NCBI GenBank assembly: GCA_003551455.1
Contig: PUMR01000027.1
Location: 1-14,024 of the forward strand
Length of the DNA: 14,024 nucleotides
Direction of reading: 5' to 3'
Origin: Mollicutes bacterium
Lineage (GTDB): Bacteria; Bacillota_I; Bacilli_A; Izemoplasmatales; Izemoplasmataceae
Positions 8,148-13,856 of this stretch are shown here, piece by piece. Both the position numbers and the translations under genes were made by a program. Numbering within the stretch: the stretch's first letter is position 1; every line of letters begins with the position of its first letter. The notes beneath the pieces are model-generated. The model was given only the letters and a program-made list of their open reading frames with translations, did not search any database and was not told where the DNA came from.

Positions 8148-8175
8148 GGATGGGCCGTACGGCCCGTCCTTTTTT
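8148..8175 (+). terminator. Intrinsic terminator of the glucan operon
   Basis: Four bases after the GH3 stop, a GC-rich stem (GGATGGGCCG with CGGCCCGTCC, one G-T pair, around the palindrome GGGCCGTACGGCCC) is followed directly by six T (8170-8175). This is a textbook rho-independent terminator and closes the upstream operon. Confidence 0.92.
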
Positions 8176-8308
8176 GGCGAGCCGCCGGCATCGTGCTTTG
8201 CGCCCGGATGTGCGGAAGGAGCGGTCCCAGACCCGGTCCGAAGACAAAGGCATCGGGGGAAGGATGTGCTCGGCGGACATCAAGGTTGCAAAAGCGGAGC
8301 CAAAAAGA

Positions 8309-8337
8309 TTGAATGAATGCGTTCAGGGTGCTATCAT
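8309..8337 (+). promoter_or_regulatory. Promoter of the encapsulin operon
   Basis: TTGAAT (8309-8314) and TATCAT (8332-8337) are separated by exactly 17 bases, matching a housekeeping sigma-70/sigma-A promoter with five of six consensus bases in the -10 box and four of six in the -35 box. The predicted transcript start near 8344 would leave a leader of about 26 bases before the EncFtn ATG. The roughly 130 bases between the upstream terminator and this promoter (8176-8308) contain no gene I can recognise. No iron-box (Fur-like) palindrome is evident. Confidence 0.7.
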
Positions 8338-8369
8338 TGTAGTAGAATCCATTGGAAGGGAGTGACCTC

Positions 8370-8720
8370 ATGGCAGGTCAATATCATGAACCATTAGAGA
8401 AACTGGACGAGAAGACGCGCGACATCACCCGGGTGCTTCGGAGCATCATCGAAGAGTTCGACGCCGTCGACTGGTACAACCAGCGCATGGCCGCGACGGA
8501 CGACGCGGAACTCAGGGAGATTTTGAAACACAACCGCGACGAGGAGCTCGAACACGCGGTCATGGGCATCGAATGGCTCCGACGCAAGATGCCCGAGTTC
8601 GATGCGGAACTGAAAGAGATCCTCTTCAAAGAGGGACCCATCACGGGTGATCACTCTCACGACGATGACGAGGACGAAGCAGAGACCGCGGACCTCGGCA
8701 TCGGAAAGATGAAAGGTTAG
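8370..8720 (+). CDS. Encapsulated ferritin-like protein (EncFtn), encapsulin cargo
   Basis: A 116-residue iron-oxidising cargo protein. Compared from memory with the Rhodospirillum rubrum EncFtn, the ferroxidase residues line up: Glu29 (in IIEEFDAVDWY), Glu59 and His62 (in HNRDEELEHAVM), with Trp35 also kept. Such proteins form an open decamer of half-ferritin units and oxidise Fe(II) inside the encapsulin shell. The chain ends with a flexible Asp/Glu/His-rich linker (about 94-106) and the cargo-loading peptide DLGIGKMKG (108-116), close to the known LGIGSLKG-type signals. The ATG at 8370 is set by GGAAGGGAG at 8354-8362, seven bases upstream; a TTG at 8352 overlaps that ribosome site and is not the start. 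The encapsulin gene follows after ten bases. Very likely correct. Confidence 0.95.
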   Translation: MAGQYHEPLEKLDEKTRDITRVLRSIIEEFDAVDWYNQRMAATDDAELREILKHNRDEELEHAVMGIEWLRRKMPEFDAELKEILFKEGPITGDHSHDDDEDEAETADLGIGKMKG

Positions 8721-8724
8721 GAGG
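8719..8724 (+). promoter_or_regulatory. Ribosome binding site that fixes the encapsulin start
   Basis: A perfect AGGAGG overlaps the TAG stop of the EncFtn gene. An ATG at 8725 touches it with no spacing, while the ATG at 8731 lies six bases away, so 8731 is the functional start. The arrangement allows translational coupling of cargo and shell. Confidence 0.85.
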
Positions 8725-8730
8725 ATGGAC

Positions 8731-9534
8731 ATGGACCTATTGAAAAGAAGACACGCTCCGATTCCGTCAGAAGCTTTCGCCGAGATCGATGAACGCGCCC
8801 GCGAAGTCATCGCCTCGCAGCTTTCCGCCAGAAAGATCCTCAAAGTCGACGGCCCCCACGGGCTCGCCAAGACCAGTGTCGACACCGGCACCCACGAGAT
8901 CCTCCAACAAGCGACCGAAAGCACGGTCGGCACCGCCATCTACGGTGTGGACCCCTTGGTCGAAGGAAGGGTCGTCTTCGAACTGTCCCGCTGGGAACTC
9001 GACGACATCCTCCGCGGCAAAGAGGATGTCGAACTGGACGCCCTCGAAAACGCTGCGGAACGCCTCGCCCTCTTCGAGGAGAACGCCGTCTTCAACGGCT
9101 TCGAGCGTGCGGCTCTAAAGGGTATCGTCGAATACGCGAAGAAGCCCTTGAAGATGACGAAAGAACCCGCCTCCCTCTTGCAGGCCGTAGCCGAGGGCAT
9201 TTTGAAGCTCGAAGACGCGTTCGCCGAAAAACCTTACGGCCTCTTCGTGGATGACGAGGTCTTCAAGGCCTTGAACCAGAGCACGGGCGGAAAACTCCTC
9301 CGAAGTATCGTCGAAGAGATGATCGGTGGCCCCGTGGTCCGGGCGAAGAGTCTCGAAGGGGCATTGTTGGTCCCCTACGACCATGACGACCTCAGGCTCT
9401 ATGTCGGTCAGGACTACGCGGTGGGCTACGAGAAACACGACAACGAGACCGTGACCCTCTTCATGACGGTGAGTTTCCTCTTCAAGTGTTATGACGAGGA
9501 CATCATCGTCCGTTACGAACTCACCGACGATTGA
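8731..9534 (+). CDS. enc: Family 1 encapsulin shell protein
   Basis: A 267-residue HK97-fold shell protein, close to the length of the 264-residue Thermotoga maritima encapsulin, which forms 60-subunit T=1 cages about 24 nm wide. Family landmarks are visible: the N-terminal MDLLKRRHAPI with the following EIDERAREV helix, RKILKVDGPHGL (34-45), the E-loop region with RVVFELSRWELDDILRGK, the P-domain NAVFNGFERAALKGI segment, and the C-terminal LYVGQDYAVGYEKHD and VTLFMTVSFLFKCYDEDIIV strands. It follows the EncFtn gene directly, so the particle is inferred to store iron and protect against iron-driven oxidative damage. The A-domain loops that form the five-fold pores cannot be judged without a structure. 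No sign of truncation or a missing block. Confidence 0.95.
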   Translation: MDLLKRRHAPIPSEAFAEIDERAREVIASQLSARKILKVDGPHGLAKTSVDTGTHEILQQATESTVGTAIYGVDPLVEGRVVFELSRWELDDILRGKEDVELDALENAAERLALFEENAVFNGFERAALKGIVEYAKKPLKMTKEPASLLQAVAEGILKLEDAFAEKPYGLFVDDEVFKALNQSTGGKLLRSIVEEMIGGPVVRAKSLEGALLVPYDHDDLRLYVGQDYAVGYEKHDNETVTLFMTVSFLFKCYDEDIIVRYELTDD

Positions 9535-9542
9535 TCGCCGGC

Positions 9543-9579
9543 AAAACGAGCCTTCCGCCCCGGCGGAAGGCTCTTCCTT
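9543..9579 (+). terminator. Hairpin terminator/attenuator after encapsulin
   Basis: AAAA, then a 12-base-pair perfect stem (GAGCCTTCCGCC at 9548-9559, GGCGGAAGGCTC at 9562-9573), then TTCCTT. The stem is strong but the T-tract is interrupted, so termination may be partial. It separates the encapsulin operon from the P1 peptidase gene 41 bases further on. Confidence 0.75.
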
Positions 9580-9619
9580 GTGGCAACGGACAAAGCGGAA
9601 CCAAGAACGGAGGGACACC

Positions 9620-11014
9620 ATGCCGAGTCGCTACGAAGGTTTTTTGAAAAGACCCTATGAAAGACATCTCGCCGGAAAGACAGCCTCCGCAGGCGTCGCC
9701 TTCATCACCGCCGATGCGGCGGGGGAGGCGACGGAGCGTTTCCTCGCCTTACGCGCCGGCAAGCCGTGTGAAATCCTCCATGTCGAGAATGTGGGCGAAA
9801 AGGCCCTGGTGGAGGATTTGTTAAGAAAACTCTTTTATGTCCTCTTCCCTTACGATAGAAACATTCTCGTCCACCCGGCGGCGCAAGACGCCGTCCGCCG
9901 GAGTCCCTTTCGCCTCGAAAAAGTCAACGAGGGTCTTTATCTGAAAAACCCCCTACACGGCAAGAAGCGCCTGGTCCGAATCGGCACGCTCCCCACGGGG
10001 CCCTTGAACCGGATCAGCGATATCGAGGGAATCGAGGTGGGGCATGCGACCATAGACGACGGATCACTCCGTACGGGCGTGACGGCCGTGCATCCTCATG
10101 GGGGCAATCCTTTTTCGGAAAAATGCGAGGCGGCCCAGGCCGTCTTCAACGGCTTCGGCAAATCGATGGGCCTTCTCCAGCTCGAGGAGACGGGCACGCT
10201 CGAGACGCCCGTCCTTTTCACGAACACTTTGAGCGCGGGGACGGTCTTTTCCGCCGTCGTCGACCACATGGTGGAAAAAGACCCCCGCATCGGGCGCAAA
10301 CGCCCCACGGTGAACCCCCTCGTCCTCGAATGCAACGACGGGAGTCTATCCGACATCCAAGCGCGAGCCGTCGAAGCACGCCATGTCCGGGACGCTTTGC
10401 GGACGGCGGAACGGGAATTCCCCCAAGGGAGTGTCGGGGCCGGCGCCGGCATGACCACCCACGGCCACAAGGGCGGCATCGGCTCTTCCTCGCGGCTTGT
10501 GGAGGTCGGCGAAAAGACCTACACCCTCGGTGTGCTCTTGAATGCGAATTTCCACGGCGACACGCCCCGCCATCTCGTCTTCAAGGGCCGCGCCATCGGC
10601 AAGGATATCGCCGATGGTGAAGAAACCAAAGAAGATCAAGGTTCCATCACCATCCTCGTCGCGACCGATGCCCCGCTTTGTTCGCGACAGTTGAAACGCA
10701 TCGCGAAAAGGAGCTTCTTCGGTATCGCCCGGACGGGATCCATCGTCTCCGGTGGTAGCGGCGATCTCGCCGTCGCCTTCTCCACGGCGAACCGGAGGGA
10801 TCATTACGAGAAAGCGCCGGTGCACGATTTCCAAAGACTCGCCGAGCGACAGCTCGACGGCTTCTTCCAGGCGGTCATCGAAGCGACGGAAGAGGCGATT
10901 CTCGCGGGGATGTTGCACAGTCCCGCAGTAGAAGGGTTCCAAGGGAAGAAGAAGCGCTCTTTTTTCGAGCGCATCGACCTCTTCGAGAACCTCCTCGTTC
11001 CCTGGGACGAGTGA
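9620..11014 (+). CDS. P1-family (DmpA/BapA-like) self-processing aminopeptidase with extra N-terminal region
   Basis: A 464-residue protein. Residues about 121-440 match the P1 peptidase family, whose members cut themselves into two chains and act as aminopeptidases on L-, D- or beta-amino-acid peptides. Visible family blocks are GPLNRISDIEGIEVGHATI (127-145), RTGVTAVHPHGG (151-162), GSVGAGAGMTTHGHKGGIGSSSR (split, 270-292), VLLNANFHGD (305-314) and GSITILVATDAPL (341-353). By analogy with DmpA, self-cleavage should fall between Gly341 and Ser342, Ser342 becoming the nucleophile. The first 120 residues are extra compared with the usual length of about 370 and are not recognised; ILVHPAAQDAVR, then LEKVNEGLYLKNPL, faintly resembles the end of an acetyltransferase-like fold. 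The ATG has GGAGGG at 9609-9614. It has no obvious promoter of its own, no signal peptide and no cargo-loading peptide. The family is sure, the substrate unknown. Confidence 0.88.
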   Translation: MPSRYEGFLKRPYERHLAGKTASAGVAFITADAAGEATERFLALRAGKPCEILHVENVGEKALVEDLLRKLFYVLFPYDRNILVHPAAQDAVRRSPFRLEKVNEGLYLKNPLHGKKRLVRIGTLPTGPLNRISDIEGIEVGHATIDDGSLRTGVTAVHPHGGNPFSEKCEAAQAVFNGFGKSMGLLQLEETGTLETPVLFTNTLSAGTVFSAVVDHMVEKDPRIGRKRPTVNPLVLECNDGSLSDIQARAVEARHVRDALRTAEREFPQGSVGAGAGMTTHGHKGGIGSSSRLVEVGEKTYTLGVLLNANFHGDTPRHLVFKGRAIGKDIADGEETKEDQGSITILVATDAPLCSRQLKRIAKRSFFGIARTGSIVSGGSGDLAVAFSTANRRDHYEKAPVHDFQRLAERQLDGFFQAVIEATEEAILAGMLHSPAVEGFQGKKKRSFFERIDLFENLLVPWDE

Positions 11015-11030
11015 TCCCCGCACTCCGCAG

Positions 11031-11050
11031 AAGGCGAAAGGACGCTTTTT
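11031..11050 (+). terminator. Possible weak terminator after the P1 peptidase gene
   Basis: A short six-pair stem (AAGGCG with CGCTTT, one G-T pair, six-base loop) runs into five T (11046-11050), 16 bases after the peptidase stop. It is modest in stability but well placed. Confidence 0.45.
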
Positions 11051-11295
11051 GAGAGCCAAGACACCGGCAAGCGCCTGCACGCCTCTTCGCTCACATACCC
11101 CGATCGGAACAAGACGATCGACGACGTGACGATACTGGCGCTGGCCTTCTCGGCTCCATCCTTGATGGTCGGTTGGTTTTCTTTCGCTCGTTTCTCGAGC
11201 CTTCATCGTCGCCAATCGGTCCATGTTTGCCCGCGGGTCTGCGAGGCGGTTCCCACGGAAGGATCCTCCATTGTGCATTTTGGAATTCTTTTTTC
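11051..11295. other. Gap without a recognisable gene
   Basis: Between the end of the P1 peptidase gene and the promoter at 11299 there is no recognisable gene. The + frame is open from at least 11051 into the transporter gene, and a minus frame is open as far as 11278, but neither translation resembles a known family, has a good ribosome site, or is conserved in a way I can judge. No tRNA, hairpin pair or repeat stands out. It may be a degraded gene or simply a spacer. Confidence 0.5.
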
Positions 11296-11298
11296 TTG

Positions 11299-11326
11299 TT
11301 GGAGCAGGGACTTTCTTTGTTATAAT
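11299..11326 (+). promoter_or_regulatory. Extended -10 promoter of the DUF368/HAD pair
   Basis: A perfect TATAAT (11321-11326) is preceded by TGT, forming an extended -10 (TGTTATAAT at 11318-11326). TTGGAG (11299-11304) lies 16 bases upstream as a -35. The local sequence is markedly AT-rich. The transcript would start near 11333, about 27 bases before the ATG. Confidence 0.82.
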
Positions 11327-11359
11327 GTTGTTGTGCAGAAAAAGGAAAGCGGTGGTCTC

Positions 11360-12217
11360 ATGTTCACACGGTTCACGGGTGTCGCGAAATCATTCATCGC
11401 CGGCCTCTTCATGGGGGTTGCCGGCCTCGTTCCCGGTGTCTCCAGCGGTACTGTCGCCGTGGTCGCCGGCGTATACCAAAAGATGATCGACGCCTTCGGT
11501 TCCTTCTTGTCGAAGGGAAAAGAGAAAGCGAGACATCTGCTTTTTCTTTTACCTCTGGTCGCGGGGGTCGTCATCGCCAGTCTGGTCTTCGCGAACTTCG
11601 TCGACAGGGTGATGGACCTCTATCCGAACCGGGTGAACATGTTCATGATCGGCCTCATCGTCGGCACGACCCCCGTGTTGTACAAAAAAGTCAAAAAGAT
11701 GAACGAAGGCGAACACTTCAACATGTGGAACCTCCTTCCCCTCTTCCTCGCGCTCGTCCTCGTCGTTTGGCTGAACCTCCCCGATCGCACAGCTTCGATG
11801 CCGATGCAGGAGGCATCCTTCCGCACGCTTTCCCTGCTTTTTGTCGCCGGTTTCCTCGCCGCCGGCACGGGGCTCATCCCCGGCATCAGCGGCGCCATGG
11901 TCCTTTTGGCCGTCGGCATCTATGCCACCGTGATCACGGCCATCTCAGCCATGAACTGGCCGTTCCTTGCCGCCCTAGGTCTGGGGGCATTGTTCGGTTT
12001 CATCATCTTTTCCAAATCCATGCACTATCTCACCCACAATTTCCGCCAGACGACCTATTGTACGATTATCGGCTTTCTCGTCGGCTCGGCGATAAGTATC
12101 TTCCCCTCACGGGAGGTTTTCGACGTCTCTTTGCCGCTTTTTATCTCCTATGTGGCCTTGCTTGCCGCAGGAGCCTTCTTGGCCTACTTTTATGGGGGGG
12201 AAAGGAAACGTGCCTAG
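11360..12217 (+). CDS. DUF368-family (PopT-like) polyprenyl-phosphate transporter
   Basis: A 285-residue multi-pass membrane protein. The DUF368 family has been shown to recycle undecaprenyl phosphate (the C55 lipid carrier of cell-wall synthesis) across the membrane. The two pseudo-repeats are visible: GVAGLVPGVSSGT (19-31) and GTGLIPGISGAM (169-180), each a re-entrant-loop signature with a PG[IV]S core. Hydrophobic stretches run at about 9-40, 60-80, 93-108, 124-140, 155-190, 200-219, 232-248 and 259-278. A longer open frame begins at 11126, but its first 78 codons cross the promoter, so the ATG at 11360 is chosen; AGGAAAG (11343-11349) is ten bases upstream. The HAD gene overlaps its end by eight bases. 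Role in this organism: probable recovery of the wall lipid carrier; the family call is strong. Confidence 0.9.
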   Translation: MFTRFTGVAKSFIAGLFMGVAGLVPGVSSGTVAVVAGVYQKMIDAFGSFLSKGKEKARHLLFLLPLVAGVVIASLVFANFVDRVMDLYPNRVNMFMIGLIVGTTPVLYKKVKKMNEGEHFNMWNLLPLFLALVLVVWLNLPDRTASMPMQEASFRTLSLLFVAGFLAAGTGLIPGISGAMVLLAVGIYATVITAISAMNWPFLAALGLGALFGFIIFSKSMHYLTHNFRQTTYCTIIGFLVGSAISIFPSREVFDVSLPLFISYVALLAAGAFLAYFYGGERKRA

Positions 12218-12851
12218 ATGGGCGCTTTTCGATTTCGATGGCACTATCGCTGATACGGCGCATATCGCCTATGAGGTGTATCGGCGTCTGGCCCGGAAAT
12301 ATGATCGGGAAGTCTTGGACCGAGAGGCCTTCGAAGCGCTGAACGACCGGTCGATCCCCAAGCGCCTCAAAGCCCACGGCGTGAGCGTCATGCGCCTTCC
12401 CGGCCTTGTACGCCAGGCTTTGCCCATCTATCGCGACGAAGTCTCCACCGCCCGCCCCTTTCCCGGGATGGGCGACTGCCTCGAAAGACTCCGTGAAGAA
12501 GGTATCTCTCTGGCAATCCTCTCTTCCAACCACGAAGAGACCATCCGCACTTTCCTCATTGAACACGACCTGGGCCATTTCGAGAGTATTCAGGGGAAAG
12601 TCGCCATTCTCGGCAAAGCGCGCGGCATTCGCCGCTTCCTGAAGAAGAAGGCCCTCGCCGCCGACGATATCCTCTATGTCGGTGATGAAATCCGGGATGT
12701 CGAGGCGGCCAAGAAAGCGGGCATTCCCGTTATCGCCGTCGGCTGGGGCTATGACGAGGAGAAACTGCTCGAAAGCGCCGCTCCCGATGATTATGTCCAA
12801 AGCCCCGACCAGTTGGTGGAAACCATCCTCCGCCGCATAGAGACGACCTGA
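12210..12851 (+). CDS. HAD-family phosphatase (phosphoglycolate phosphatase/PGMB-like)
   Basis: A 213-residue haloacid-dehalogenase-superfamily hydrolase. Motif I is LFDFDGTIAD, with nucleophile Asp8 and acid/base Asp10. The helical cap occupies about 15-85. Motif II is ILSSN (Ser105/Ser106), a lysine near 136 may serve as motif III, and motif IV is VGDEIRDVEAA (Asp159, Asp163). This is the subclass I layout of phosphoglycolate phosphatase and beta-phosphoglucomutase-like enzymes; the substrate cannot be told. The start is taken as GTG 12210, because AAAGGA at 12201-12206 precedes it and motif I then sits at residue 8; an ATG at 12192 would add six residues but has no ribosome site. It overlaps the transporter stop by eight bases, so the two are co-translated. 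Whether it dephosphorylates a lipid-carrier-related metabolite or simply housekeeps sugar phosphates is unknown. Confidence 0.88.
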   Translation: MPRWALFDFDGTIADTAHIAYEVYRRLARKYDREVLDREAFEALNDRSIPKRLKAHGVSVMRLPGLVRQALPIYRDEVSTARPFPGMGDCLERLREEGISLAILSSNHEETIRTFLIEHDLGHFESIQGKVAILGKARGIRRFLKKKALAADDILYVGDEIRDVEAAKKAGIPVIAVGWGYDEEKLLESAAPDDYVQSPDQLVETILRRIETT

Positions 12852-12870
12852 TTCGCCCTCGCTCTCCATC

Positions 12871-12901
12871 AAAAGAAAGGATCCCGGCCGGGATCCTTTT
12901 T
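12871..12901. terminator. Bidirectional terminator between convergent genes
   Basis: A perfectly symmetric 24-base palindrome (AAAGGATCCCGG and its complement, 12876-12899, no loop bases) is flanked by A-rich sequence on the left and TTTTT (12897-12901) on the right. It serves the HAD gene on the + strand and, read in reverse with TTTCTTTT, the M55 peptidase gene on the minus strand. Confidence 0.93.
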
Positions 12902-12917
12902 GTGTGGTGTGGTCGTA

Positions 12918-13715
12918 TCAGTGCGTCATGAAAGCGAGAAAGGTCTGGATGTCGCGGAAGTCTTCGCTTTCGAAGGCGATGCTCATGTCGTCGATCTTTT
13001 TCGCGCCGGGATAGAAACTCTTCCGGTAGGCCTCCATGTGGCTGGCGAAGGTGATTTCGATCGTAAATCTGTCCGGGATGGGCAGTGGGCGGATGCCCTT
13101 TTTCAAAGCCGCTTCGGAGCATTCCCGGATGGCTTCGCGACTCTTTTTCGGGTGTTGATAGGCCACACTCGCGCCTTCGGACGAGAAGGTGGGATAAAAA
13201 AGGACATCACCATGATGGTTCTTGACATGTTCTCCGAGACGCTCGTCCCCGCTCGCGAATACGGTCGGCACTCCCTTGATAGCGGCGGTATAGGCGTTCA
13301 GGAGCCATTCGCTCGCGACCTCGCCGTTCAACAGGACCTTGTGGAAGCGGCGGGAAGTGAGCGTGTGGGACAAGGGGTTCCCCGCATGGGTGGCCGGGGA
13401 ATGATAACCGATCATCATCGCGGCGTCGAATGAATCGTCCAGTCCGAACATCATGCCGTCGGGATGACCGTTGAAGCGTTGGATGAGCGTCACATCTTCG
13501 CCGAGGATCTCGATGTCGAGATTCACGCCCGTACCATGGGCGTCGGTGACGACGATCTCTTTCGCTCCGGCGGCCCGGGCGCCCTCGACAGCGGCCCGCA
13601 CCTCCTCGCTCATGCGGCGGGCGAACACTTCGTAGGCCTTCTCCTTGTGGTTGGCCTGGGTCCAGTTCGAGATACCGGTGACCCCTTCGATGTCGGCGCT
13701 TATGAATACTTTCAC
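12918..13715 (-). CDS. dppA: M55-family D-aminopeptidase (DppA-like)
   Basis: A 265-residue zinc peptidase of family M55, which removes D-amino acids from the N-terminus of short peptides, probably cell-wall-derived. The N-terminal signature MKVFISADIEGVTGI supplies Asp8 and Glu10; His60 (VTDAHG), His105 (IGYHSPA) and Glu132 (LLNGEVASE) match the remaining zinc ligands of Bacillus subtilis DppA within a residue of its numbering. His117 in PLSHT is the likely counterpart of the catalytic His115. Length agrees with the family (about 270). The start is GTG: GGAGG (complement of 13722-13726) lies six bases before it and the family begins MK[IV]xISxDxEG exactly there; the frame runs on upstream to 13790 across the promoter. 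No peptide transporter sits beside it, unlike the B. subtilis dpp operon. It is divergent from the TetR-type gene and may share its control. Confidence 0.93.
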   Translation of the reverse strand: MKVFISADIEGVTGISNWTQANHKEKAYEVFARRMSEEVRAAVEGARAAGAKEIVVTDAHGTGVNLDIEILGEDVTLIQRFNGHPDGMMFGLDDSFDAAMMIGYHSPATHAGNPLSHTLTSRRFHKVLLNGEVASEWLLNAYTAAIKGVPTVFASGDERLGEHVKNHHGDVLFYPTFSSEGASVAYQHPKKSREAIRECSEAALKKGIRPLPIPDRFTIEITFASHMEAYRKSFYPGAKKIDDMSIAFESEDFRDIQTFLAFMTH

Positions 13716-13736
13716 AATATTCCTCCTCTCACGGCC

Positions 13737-13745
13737 ATTATAACA
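13737..13745 (-). promoter_or_regulatory. Extended -10 promoter element of the M55 peptidase gene
   Basis: On the minus strand the sequence reads TGTTATAAT, a perfect -10 with the TGn extension, identical to that of the DUF368 promoter. The -35 region (around 13759-13765, CTATCC-like) is poor, as expected for extended -10 promoters. It lies about 20 bases before the GTG start. Confidence 0.7.
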
Positions 13746-13783
13746 TGTCGGCAGGCGGGGGATAGAAAAAAAGGTGTCGGTCC

Positions 13784-13812
13784 TTGACAAAATATGACAG
13801 GTGTGTCATACT
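13784..13812 (+). promoter_or_regulatory. Promoter of the TetR-type gene
   Basis: A consensus TTGACA (13784-13789) is followed 17 bases later by CATACT (13807-13812), a four-of-six -10. The spacer and -10 are covered by the first palindrome, so repressor binding there would block polymerase. Confidence 0.6.
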
Positions 13813-13831
13813 CAATGTGACAGTGCTGTCA
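13793..13831. promoter_or_regulatory. Tandem palindromic operators (TGACA/TGTCA) for the TetR-type regulator
   Basis: Two perfect inverted repeats share the same half-site: TATGACA-GGTG-TGTCATA (13793-13810) and TGACAG-TG-CTGTCA (13818-13831). Their centres are 23 bases apart, about two helical turns. Further single half-sites occur at 13785-13789 and 13832-13836. The position, over the promoter and just before the TetR-type ATG, fits autoregulation; control of the divergent M55 gene is possible. Confidence 0.75.
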
Positions 13832-13856
13832 TGTCACGACAAAAAGGAGTCGATTT

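Noticed and set aside
8128..8371. Small open frames on both strands between the GH3 and EncFtn genes
   Set aside because: They span the terminator and the encapsulin promoter, have no ribosome site and no recognisable sequence.
9491..9619. Upstream extension of the P1 peptidase to an ATG at 9491
   Set aside because: It would overlap the end of the encapsulin gene and run through the hairpin at 9548-9573. The ATG at 9620 has a GGAGGG ribosome site.
11126..11359. Upstream extension of the DUF368 protein by 78 residues
   Set aside because: The extension crosses the TGTTATAAT promoter and does not fit the family N-terminus, which starts shortly before the GVAGLVPGVSSGT block.
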